From NCBI GenBank assembly GCA_964514175.1, contig CAZEPQ010000101.1, positions 1 through 7,291 of the forward strand: 7,291 nucleotides of DNA, written 5' to 3'. The notes under the pieces were generated by a model. It was not told the origin of the DNA and did no database searches. It was given only the letters and a program-made list of their open reading frames with translations. Origin of the DNA: HGM13006 sp964514175. GTDB taxonomy: Bacteria > Bacillota > Clostridia > Oscillospirales > Oscillospiraceae. The translations under genes were made by a program, and so were the position numbers. Positions 1 to 5,724 of this stretch are shown in pieces; the first letter of the stretch is position 1; each line of letters opens with the position of its first letter.

Positions 1-2207
1 TGATCAAGCGCTGCAACGACTTCGGCGCAGGCGGTGTCTCCGTTGCCATCGGCGAGCTGGCAGATGGTCTGGATGTAGATCTGAACGCAGTTCCCAAAAA
101 ATATGACGGTCTGGACGGCACCGAGCTGGCAATCTCCGAGTCCCAAGAGCGTATGGCTGTGGTGGTTGCCGCAGAAAACGTTGATGCTTTCCTGGCTGCT
201 GCCGCAAAGGAAAACCTGGAAGCCACTCTGGTTGCCACCGTCACCGAGGATCCCAGAATGATCCTGCGCTGGAACGGCAAGGCCATTGTGGATCTGAGCC
301 GTGAGTTCCTTTCTTCCAACGGTGCGGACAAGCACACCACCGTCAAGGTTCCTGTTCTGCCCCAGGTTACCGCCACATCCGCAGAAGGAACCCCCTCCCA
401 GAAGCTCAAAAAACTTGTCGGCACTCTGGACTGCTGCTCTCAGAAGGGTCTGGTTGAGCGTTTTGACGGCTCCATCGGCGCCGCATCTGTTCTGATGCCC
501 TTCGGCGGAAAGAATCAGACCACCCCCACCCAGGTCATGGCTGCCCTGCTGCCCTCCGGCACCAAGGATACCAGCACCTGCTCTGTCATGGGCTTTGGAT
601 TTAACCCCAATGTTTCCTCTCAGAACCCCTTCGCAGGCGCAGCAACTGCTGTTGTGGAATCTGTCTCCAAGCTGGTTGCCGCAGGCTGCGATCCTGACAG
701 CGCATACCTGACCTTCCAGGAGTATTTTGAAAAGCTCCGCACCGAGCCCACCCGTTGGGGCAAGCCCTTCTCCGCTTTGCTCGGCGCTTTCTCCGCCCAG
801 ATTGGCCTGGGACTGGCTGCCATCGGCGGCAAGGACTCCATGTCCGGCTCTTTCAACGATCTGGACGTTCCTCCCACTCTGGTTTCCTTTGCAATTGCCC
901 CCCAGAACGCAGGCAAGGTCCTGTCTCCCGAGTTTAAGGAAGCAGGTCATCCCGTATATCTCTTTACGGTTCCCGGTTACACGGACTTTAGTGCCACCAA
1001 GGAGACCTTCCAGCGTGTCCACAGCCTGACAGAATCCGGCACCATCGTCTCTGCCTGGTCTCTGACCTCCGGCGGTGCAGCAGAAGGCATCTTCAAAATG
1101 GCTCTGGGCAACGAGATCGGCTTTATCGCCGCTGAGAATTTGGACTCCGACCTGCTCTTCCGTCAGAGCTACGGCTCCATCCTGGCGGAATGTACCGAGC
1201 CTGTTGAAGGTGCTGTCCTGGTGGGTTACACCAGCCAGCGTCCCCAAATCGACCTAGGTGACGGCGCTGTTACCATTTCCGAATACCAGAAGCTGTGGGA
1301 AGCGAAGCTGGAAGGTGTATTCCCTGTAAAGGCAGGCACCACCGAAGCGGTTTCCGCCATCCTTTATGACCAGCGGACCCCCAAGGCCCCCGGCTACAAC
1401 CACCTAAAGCCCAAGGCCATCATCCCTGTATTCCCCGGCAACAACTGCGAATACGATACCGCTCGTGCTGTGGCAAATGCAGGCGGTGAGCCTCAGATCA
1501 TGGTGGTACGGAATCTTTCCGCCGCAGCTCTGACAGAGACTGTGGAGGCCATGGAAAAAGCCATCCGCTCCGCCCAGATGATCATTCTTCCCGGCGGCTT
1601 CTCCGGCGGTGACGAGCCCGACGGTTCCGGCAAGTTTATTGCATCCTTCTTCCGCAATCCTCAGCTTACCGAGGCTGTCCACGATCTTCTCAAGCAGCGT
1701 GACGGCCTGATGCTGGGTATCTGCAACGGCTTCCAGGCACTCATTAAGCTGGGTCTGGTACCCTATGGCGAGATCGTTCCCATGGATGCGGGCTGCCCCA
1801 CCCTGACCTACAACCTCATTGGTCGCCATCAGTCCATGTATTGCACCACCCGGGTGGCCTCTGTCAAGTCTCCCTGGATGATGCACTGCAATGTGGGCGA
1901 CCTCCACAATATCCCTGTATCCCACGGCGAGGGCCGCTTCGTTGCCACGGACGCAATGCTCCAGTCCCTCATCGAAAACGGTCAGATCGCCACACAGTAT
2001 ACCGATCTTGCCGGCAATCCCACCATGGACATCCGCTTCAATCCCAACGGCTCCATGATGGCCATTGAGGGCATTACCTCCCCCGATGGCAGGGTCCTGG
2101 GCAAGATGGGCCACACAGAACGTGCCGGTGAATTTGTGGGCAAGAATATTTATGGAAATAAATATCAGCCCATTTTTCAGGCTGGTGTGGACTACTTCAA
2201 ATTGTAA
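1..2207 (+). CDS. purL: Phosphoribosylformylglycinamidine synthase, single-chain type (3' part, 5' end outside window)
   Basis: This enzyme makes FGAM from FGAR, ATP and glutamine in cytosolic de novo purine synthesis. The reading frame is open from base 3, so the gene starts upstream; the in-frame ATG at 153 is internal. About 734 residues are visible, against roughly 1,200-1,300 for single-chain PurL. In order (numbered from base 3): the end of the first AIRS-C-like domain (CNDFGAGGVSVAIGELADG, residues 4-22), the second synthase half with MPFGGKNQTTP and AAIGGKDSMSGSFNDLDVP, and a class I glutamine amidotransferase domain from about residue 470 (PVFPGNNCEYD). The amidotransferase triad is intact: Cys574 in GICNGFQ (1722-1724), and His704 and Glu706 in GHTER (2112-2120). 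Fusion of the glutaminase to the synthase matches the clostridial/proteobacterial form rather than the split PurL/PurQ/PurS form. No terminator follows, so the next gene is probably co-transcribed. The identification is secure. Confidence 0.97.
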   Translation, partial: IKRCNDFGAGGVSVAIGELADGLDVDLNAVPKKYDGLDGTELAISESQERMAVVVAAENVDAFLAAAAKENLEATLVATVTEDPRMILRWNGKAIVDLSREFLSSNGADKHTTVKVPVLPQVTATSAEGTPSQKLKKLVGTLDCCSQKGLVERFDGSIGAASVLMPFGGKNQTTPTQVMAALLPSGTKDTSTCSVMGFGFNPNVSSQNPFAGAATAVVESVSKLVAAGCDPDSAYLTFQEYFEKLRTEPTRWGKPFSALLGAFSAQIGLGLAAIGGKDSMSGSFNDLDVPPTLVSFAIAPQNAGKVLSPEFKEAGHPVYLFTVPGYTDFSATKETFQRVHSLTESGTIVSAWSLTSGGAAEGIFKMALGNEIGFIAAENLDSDLLFRQSYGSILAECTEPVEGAVLVGYTSQRPQIDLGDGAVTISEYQKLWEAKLEGVFPVKAGTTEAVSAILYDQRTPKAPGYNHLKPKAIIPVFPGNNCEYDTARAVANAGGEPQIMVVRNLSAAALTETVEAMEKAIRSAQMIILPGGFSGGDEPDGSGKFIASFFRNPQLTEAVHDLLKQRDGLMLGICNGFQALIKLGLVPYGEIVPMDAGCPTLTYNLIGRHQSMYCTTRVASVKSPWMMHCNVGDLHNIPVSHGEGRFVATDAMLQSLIENGQIATQYTDLAGNPTMDIRFNPNGSMMAIEGITSPDGRVLGKMGHTERAGEFVGKNIYGNKYQPIFQAGVDYFKL

Positions 2208-2228
2208 TTTCTCAGGGAGGTACGCTTT

Positions 2229-2936
2229 ATGGATCAGCTCACTACCACACTCAACAAGATCAGCTCTGACGTATGGGCCATTGAGCAGGAAATGGTCCGC
2301 TGCTTCCTCATTCTGGGTTCTCAGCGCGCCATACTGCTGGATACCGGTGCCAGTGATTGTGATTTGATGTCCCTCATCCGCACTGTCACCGATCTTCCCA
2401 TCACCCTGGTCCATTCTCACGGTGACGGAGATCACACAGCAAACGATGACCAGTTCACCGACATCTATGCTCATGCCGATGAGTTTGCTGTCATTCTCCG
2501 GTTCCGTCCTCAGCTAACCGCAAAGCTCCACCCCATCACCGAAGAAACCACCTTCGACCTGGGCGATCGCGTTCTCCAGGTGGTGGAGGCTCCCGGTCAC
2601 ACCCCCGGCAGCATCTGTCTGCTGGATCGGAAGAATCGGATCCTGTTCTCCGGTGACACTCTGTCCTATGGCCCCGTATTTCTCTTCGGCGACCATCGGG
2701 ACATTCATACATACCGCAAAACCCTGGACAAACTATCTGAGCTCGGGGGCTATGATACCATTTATCCCTGCCACAACACCTGTCCTGTTTCCCTCAGTGT
2801 GATCTCCGCACTGAAAAACGTGGTGGACGGCGCTTTAGATGGTTCCATTGCACCCACTCCCTGTGACATGCCCATGCCCGATGGCCTGACTCCCCAGGTC
2901 TATTCCTACGGGAAATGCGGTATTCTATATGCGTAA
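2229..2936 (+). CDS. MBL-fold metallo-hydrolase with HxDxDH metal motif
   Basis: A 235-residue cytosolic protein of the metallo-beta-lactamase superfamily, with no signal peptide or membrane segment. Visible fold motifs are LLDTG (residues 37-40 region), the metal signature HSHGDGDH (62-69), APGHTPGS with metal ligand His124, FSGDTL with bridging Asp143, and IYPCHNT with His182. Aligned as H-G-D-G-D-H (64-69), the usual second histidine of HxHxDH is an aspartate; this HxDxDH variant occurs elsewhere in the superfamily. Length fits stand-alone glyoxalase II-like or general MBL hydrolases (about 200-250 residues). The substrate cannot be told from sequence; thioester, lactone or phosphoester hydrolysis are all possible. 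The start at 2229 has a good ribosome site (GGGAGGT, 2215-2221, 7-base spacer) and lies 21 bp after purL with no terminator between, so co-transcription is likely. A functional link to purine synthesis is not shown. Confidence 0.88.
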   Translation: MDQLTTTLNKISSDVWAIEQEMVRCFLILGSQRAILLDTGASDCDLMSLIRTVTDLPITLVHSHGDGDHTANDDQFTDIYAHADEFAVILRFRPQLTAKLHPITEETTFDLGDRVLQVVEAPGHTPGSICLLDRKNRILFSGDTLSYGPVFLFGDHRDIHTYRKTLDKLSELGGYDTIYPCHNTCPVSLSVISALKNVVDGALDGSIAPTPCDMPMPDGLTPQVYSYGKCGILYA

Positions 2937-2960
2937 AATAACAAAAGGAGGAAAATACAT

Positions 2961-3782
2961 ATGAACATCCGTTTTGACAACCAGGTTTGTGTCGTCACCG
3001 GCGCTGGTTCCGGCATCGGTTTCACCTGTGCAAAAATGATGGCCGAAAGCGGTGCCAAGGTGGCAATGATCGGCCGTAATCCCGAGAAGATTCAGCAGGC
3101 AGCCGAAATGCTGAAGGACTGCGGCACCGTCAAGGCCTACACCCTGGACGTTTCCAACATCGAAGCTATCCCCGGCGTGGTGGAGCAGATCCGTCAGGAG
3201 CTGGGCGAGATCCGCTTCCTGATCCAGGCTGCCGGTATCATGGCAGGCTGCCCCGCAGTGGACCTGACCGCTGAAGAATGGGACCGTGTTATGAACACCA
3301 ATGCAAAGGGCCTGTTCTTTATGATGCAGCAGTGCGTCAAGCAGTCCATGTTGCCCCAGAACTTCGGCGCCATTGTCAACATTGCTTCCATGGCCGGTAT
3401 CCGCGGCATGACCCCTCCCATGTGCTCCGCACACTACTCCGCCAGCAAGGGCGCTGTGGTTGCCATCAGCATGCAGGGTGCTGTGGAATGGGCAGATCAT
3501 AAGATCCGTGTCAACGCCATCGCTCCCGGCGGCGTCATGAGCATGGGTCATGGTGTGGCTTCTGCTCCCGCAGGTGGTCCTGGTGGCCCTGGTGGTCCCG
3601 GCGGTCCCGGCGGTCCCGCGGATGGCCCGGGAGGCCCCCCCACTACCGGTGTCCCCTCCGGAAGACTGTCCGATCCTGAAGAGATTGCTGGTATGGCTGC
3701 CTTCCTGCTCAGCGAGTATAGTGAGAACACCACCGGTCAAATCATGGTCATCGACGGCGGCTCTACCGCAGTCGGATATTAA
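2961..3782 (+). CDS. SDR-family oxidoreductase with Gly/Pro-rich loop
   Basis: A 273-residue classical short-chain dehydrogenase/reductase, expected to be cytosolic and NAD(P)H-dependent. Motifs: cofactor-binding TGAGSGIG (13-20); Arg39 after the second strand, which hints at NADP(H) preference; Asp63 in LDVSN; active-site Asn114 in NTNAKG, Ser143 in IASMAG, and YSASK with Tyr159 and Lys163; then NAIAPGG (185-191), GRLSDPEEIAG (235-244) and a C-terminal IDGG. The catalytic tetrad is complete. The usual NNAG motif reads QAAG (89-92). Between APG and GRLSDPEE, where the substrate lid normally sits, there are 43 residues against 24 in E. coli FabG (from memory), and these include (GGP)5 plus further Gly/Pro. 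The start is fixed by AAAGGAGG (2944-2951, 9-base spacer). It follows the MBL gene by 24 bp and precedes a strong terminator, so it is the last gene of the unit. The substrate is unknown. Confidence 0.92.
   Translation: MNIRFDNQVCVVTGAGSGIGFTCAKMMAESGAKVAMIGRNPEKIQQAAEMLKDCGTVKAYTLDVSNIEAIPGVVEQIRQELGEIRFLIQAAGIMAGCPAVDLTAEEWDRVMNTNAKGLFFMMQQCVKQSMLPQNFGAIVNIASMAGIRGMTPPMCSAHYSASKGAVVAISMQGAVEWADHKIRVNAIAPGGVMSMGHGVASAPAGGPGGPGGPGGPGGPADGPGGPPTTGVPSGRLSDPEEIAGMAAFLLSEYSENTTGQIMVIDGGSTAVGY
3573..3617 (+). repeat. Five tandem 9-bp units encoding Gly-Gly-Pro inside the SDR gene
   Basis: Five in-frame 9-bp units of the form GGY GGY CCY encode GGP five times (SDR residues 205-219). They are followed after Ala-Asp by a second Gly/Pro run to residue 227 (base 3641). 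Units differ only at third codon positions (for example GGTGGTCCT, GGTGGCCCT, GGCGGTCCC), so they are similar but not identical. Gain or loss of a unit would keep the frame and change only loop length. The stretch sits in the lid region of the enzyme, not at a terminus. Confidence 0.9.
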
Positions 3783-3795
3783 GTTATCTTGCAGG

Positions 3796-3833
3796 AATCC
3801 TGCTCCGAAAATTCATTCGGAGCAGGATTTTTT
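3796..3833 (+). terminator. Intrinsic terminator of the purL-MBL-SDR unit
   Basis: A perfect 14-bp stem (3796-3809 with 3816-3829, left arm AATCCTGCTCCGAA) closes a 6-base loop and runs into six Ts (3828-3833). It starts 13 bp after the SDR stop codon. It is the first terminator-like structure after purL, which supports one transcription unit for the three upstream genes. Confidence 0.92.
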
Positions 3834-3914
3834 GAATTTTTCTTTTCATTTTATCAATTATTTGTCATATTTTCAGTCAATTCTCACTTTTTTCTGCATT
3901 TTGTGTTTTTCCTC

Positions 3915-3943
3915 TTGCATTTTATACATCCCTATGATAAAAT
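3915..3943 (+). promoter_or_regulatory. Sigma-A promoter with extended -10 for the riboswitch-symporter unit
   Basis: A -35 box TTGCAT (3915-3920, 3 of 6 matches to TTGACA) is followed by a 17-bp spacer and a -10 box TAAAAT (3938-3943, 5 of 6). The -10 is preceded by TGA, giving an extended TGnTAAAAT, which can compensate for the weak -35. Transcription would start near 3950, just before the riboswitch. The surrounding 3834-3914 is AT-rich, and I see no other element in it. Confidence 0.65.
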
Positions 3944-3974
3944 CACAGCATATTTCAACGCATTAAAGAAATGC

Positions 3975-4083
3975 TGTGTGGAAGATCCGATTTCGGCGTT
4001 CCACACACTCTGGAGAAGCCCGGATTCGGGGGCCGAAGGTGTAAGCAGCAAACGCTGTGATCTCTCAGGCAAAAGGACAGAGC
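3975..4083 (+). promoter_or_regulatory. Glycine riboswitch, single aptamer with 5' accessory hairpin
   Basis: The conserved glycine aptamer core is present: GGAGA (4012-4016), CCGAAGG (4033-4039), and CTCTCAGGCAAAAGGACAGA (4062-4081). A closing helix P1 pairs CTCTG (4008-4012) with CAGAG (4078-4082), and an inner hairpin pairs CAGC (4046-4049) with GCTG (4054-4057). Only one full aptamer is present. Immediately 5' is a 9-bp perfect hairpin, TGTGTGGAA (3975-3983) with TTCCACACA (3999-4007). It sits where singleton glycine riboswitches carry a 'ghost' aptamer that replaces the second aptamer of tandem switches. The RNA lies between a promoter and an AGCS transporter gene, a known context for glycine riboswitches. 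The class assignment is secure; naming the 5' hairpin a ghost aptamer is inference. Confidence 0.93.
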
Positions 4084-4108
4084 TCATTTTTGACAGTCCA
4101 TGCCTGGG
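4064..4108 (+). promoter_or_regulatory. Candidate antiterminator of the glycine riboswitch
   Basis: CTCAGGCA (4064-4071), part of the aptamer core, can pair with TGCCTGGG (4101-4108) as 8 bp including one G-T wobble. The helix continues inward with GGAC (4075-4078) and GTCC (4096-4099) across a small internal loop. It would consume the aptamer core and also the first three bases of the terminator stem (4106-4108). Aptamer and antiterminator are therefore mutually exclusive, predicting that glycine binding frees the terminator and turns the transporter gene off. The pairing is read directly from sequence; the switching direction is inferred. Confidence 0.7.
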
Positions 4109-4133
4109 TACAGCCTTCGCTGTGCCCGTTTTT
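4106..4133 (+). terminator. Riboswitch-controlled intrinsic terminator
   Basis: A 9-bp stem (GGGTACAGC, 4106-4114, with GCTGTGCCC, 4119-4127, including one G-T pair) has a CTTC loop and is followed by G and five Ts (4129-4133). It lies between the glycine aptamer and the symporter start codon, 30 bp before the ATG, as expected for a transcription-attenuation platform. Confidence 0.88.
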
Positions 4134-4162
4134 GCTTCTTGGGGAGAGAAAGGAAGGACATT

Positions 4163-5557
4163 ATGCTCGATATCATTACCAGTATCAACTCAGCCGTTAA
4201 CAACTTCGTATGGGGCCCAATTATGCTGCTCCTTTTGGTGGGCAGTGGTGTATACCTCTCCATCCGTACCGGCTTTGTCCAGGTGCGTTGGTTCGGCTAT
4301 ATTATGAAGAACACCGTTGGTTCCCTTTTTAAGAAGACTGAAAAGAAGGAAACGGACGGCAAGAACCTCTCCGCTTTCCAGGCTGTTACCACCGCCCTGG
4401 CAGGCACTGTCGGTACCGGCAATATCGCCGGCGTTACCGGTGCCATCTTTGTTGGCGGTCCCGGCGCTGTGTTCTGGATGTGGGTCTCCGCTTTCTTCGG
4501 CATGTGTACCAAGTATGCTGAGATCCTGCTGGCAATGAAGTTCCGTACCACCGATGAAAACGGCATCTATAAGGGCGGCCCCATGTACTACATCCAGAAC
4601 GGTTTGGGCCAAAAGTGGAAGCCCCTGGCTATCATCTTCGCCATTCTAGGTGGCCTTGCCTCCTTCGGCATCGGCAATATTGCTCAGTCCTCTGAAATCG
4701 CCGGTGCACTGAACGGTATGTTCGGCATTGATCCCCTGATCACCGGTATTGTGCTTTGTGCTCTGGTTGCCATTGTGGTTTTGGGCGGTGTACAGCGCAT
4801 TGGCACCGTCACCTCCTACATGGTTCCCTTTATGGCCATCTTCTATATCATCGCAGGCGTTATCGTTATCATCATGCGTATCTCCGACCTGCCCGCAGTA
4901 TTTGCGCTGATTTTCAAGAGTGCATTCAGCTTCAAAGCTGTGGGTGGCGGTGTGTTCGGCTATGCTATCATGGTAGCCATGCGTCAGGGTTTCGCCCGGG
5001 GCGTATTCTCCAACGAAGCCGGCCTTGGCTCTGCACCCATTGCCCATGCCGCCTCCGAAACCAAGGAACCCGGCGATCAGGCTATCTGGGGCGTCTTTGA
5101 GGTTTTCGTTGATACCATCATCATCTGTTCCATCACCGCACTGACCGTTCTGCTCTCCGGCCTGGAGATCAGCGCTGATGCACTGGCAGGCTACGCCTCC
5201 AAGGGCGCTGCCGCCGTTGCAGCCTTTAACGCAGTGCTTCCCGGCACTCTGGGCGGCTATATCATCCAGATCAGCCTGATTTTCTTCGCCCTGTCCACCA
5301 TCCTCTCCTGGAGCTATTACGGCGAACGCTGCTGGGGCTACCTGTCCAAGAACAGCAAAACCGTCAATATCATCTACAAGATCATCTTCATTCTGGTCTG
5401 TGTCGTGGGCGCCACCGGCTCCGGCACCCTCATGTGGGATATCTCCGATACCCTCAACGGTATGATGGCAATTCCCAACCTGATTGCCCTTCTGGGTCTA
5501 TCCGGCATCATTATCGCTGAAACAAAAAAGTATTTTGACCCCAAGAAAAAAAAGTAA
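4163..5557 (+). CDS. Sodium:alanine/glycine symporter, AGCS family
   Basis: A 464-residue inner-membrane secondary transporter importing small neutral amino acids with Na+. Family hallmarks are GTVGTGNIAGV (81-91), KGGPMYYIQ (137-145) and GVFSNEAGLGSAPIAHA (280-296). About ten or more hydrophobic segments are visible, for example 18-33, 99-114, 155-171, 191-209, 219-238, 260-272, 313-332, 363-382, 404-422 and 437-452, with a Lys-rich cytosolic tail. Length is typical of the family (about 440-500). The start at 4163 is chosen because it follows GGAAGG (4152-4157). An in-frame ATG at 4100 lies in the riboswitch expression platform upstream of the terminator and cannot be the normal start. The glycine riboswitch argues that glycine is a physiological substrate, probably alanine too. 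It has its own promoter and terminator, so it is monocistronic. Symbols such as agcS or alsT are used for relatives, but orthology cannot be settled here. Confidence 0.95.
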   Translation: MLDIITSINSAVNNFVWGPIMLLLLVGSGVYLSIRTGFVQVRWFGYIMKNTVGSLFKKTEKKETDGKNLSAFQAVTTALAGTVGTGNIAGVTGAIFVGGPGAVFWMWVSAFFGMCTKYAEILLAMKFRTTDENGIYKGGPMYYIQNGLGQKWKPLAIIFAILGGLASFGIGNIAQSSEIAGALNGMFGIDPLITGIVLCALVAIVVLGGVQRIGTVTSYMVPFMAIFYIIAGVIVIIMRISDLPAVFALIFKSAFSFKAVGGGVFGYAIMVAMRQGFARGVFSNEAGLGSAPIAHAASETKEPGDQAIWGVFEVFVDTIIICSITALTVLLSGLEISADALAGYASKGAAAVAAFNAVLPGTLGGYIIQISLIFFALSTILSWSYYGERCWGYLSKNSKTVNIIYKIIFILVCVVGATGSGTLMWDISDTLNGMMAIPNLIALLGLSGIIIAETKKYFDPKKKK

Positions 5558-5572
5558 TTCTGTTACATCCCG

Positions 5573-5600
5573 CCCGGACTGCTTCGGCAGTCCGGGTTTT
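5573..5600 (+). terminator. Intrinsic terminator of the symporter gene
   Basis: A perfect 10-bp GC-rich stem (CCCGGACTGC, 5573-5582, with GCAGTCCGGG, 5587-5596) is capped by a UUCG tetraloop and followed by TTTTCT. It lies 15 bp after the symporter stop codon. Confidence 0.94.
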
Positions 5601-5603
5601 CTC

Positions 5604-5641
5604 CATTTCGCCGGAATTTAACCCGATAAATCGTTAAAATA
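5604..5641 (+). promoter_or_regulatory. Upstream element, copy 1 (ilvE side)
   Basis: This 38-bp segment matches 6852-6889 at 31 of 38 positions without gaps. Conserved blocks are CATTTCGC, AATTTAA, CGATAA and GTTAAAATA. It contains an imperfect dyad, TTTAAC (5617-5622) and GTTAAA (5633-5638), around CGATAAATCG. It lies upstream of the ilvE -35 box; GTTAAAATA begins 47 bp before the -10. An operator, an activator site or an UP-like element are possible; no known regulator motif was recognised. Confidence 0.6.
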
Positions 5642-5656
5642 TTGTTGTTTTACTAC

Positions 5657-5685
5657 TTGCAGGAGCGGTTTTCCCTTGCTATAAT
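5657..5685 (+). promoter_or_regulatory. Strong sigma-A promoter of ilvE
   Basis: The -35 box TTGCAG (5657-5662), a 17-bp spacer and a consensus -10 TATAAT (5680-5685) are preceded by TGC, forming an extended -10. Transcription would begin near 5692, giving a leader of about 33 bases. That is too short for a T-box or a riboswitch. Confidence 0.85.
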
Positions 5686-5724
5686 ATCCTTACTGAAAAC
5701 GAAACCAACGGAGGTCGAAATATA

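Noticed and set aside
153..155. ATG at 153 as the start of purL
   Set aside because: The frame is open to the left edge and encodes conserved PurL sequence (GAGGVSVAIGELADG) before this Met, so it is internal.
1404..2474. 356-codon open frame on the minus strand
   Set aside because: It lies antisense to the PurL glutaminase domain, whose catalytic motifs are intact, and the start of the MBL gene. Its protein has no recognisable motif. Long antisense frames are expected from the C-ending codon bias.
3548..3733. Minus-strand frame encoding a Gly-Pro-Pro collagen-like peptide
   Set aside because: It is the reverse complement of the SDR Gly/Pro repeat, which reads as Gly/Pro on both strands. 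No ribosome site or promoter supports it.
2925..3740. 271-codon open frame on the minus strand
   Set aside because: It is antisense to the SDR gene, which has a strong ribosome site and complete catalytic residues. The minus frame is low-complexity Gly/Thr/His-rich and unlike a folded family.
4100..4162. Upstream in-frame ATG extending the symporter by 21 residues
   Set aside because: The ATG lies in the riboswitch antiterminator/terminator region with no ribosome site, and the extra residues are not AGCS-like. The ATG at 4163 has GGAAGG in the right place.
3789..4307. Open frame running from the terminator through the riboswitch into the symporter gene
   Set aside because: It crosses an intrinsic terminator, a promoter and the conserved glycine aptamer, and overlaps the symporter in another frame. 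It is non-coding leader read by chance.
5546..5553. Run of eight As at the end of the symporter gene as a slippage site
   Set aside because: It encodes the Lys-rich tail immediately before the stop codon; slippage would alter only the last residues, and nothing suggests a programmed event.
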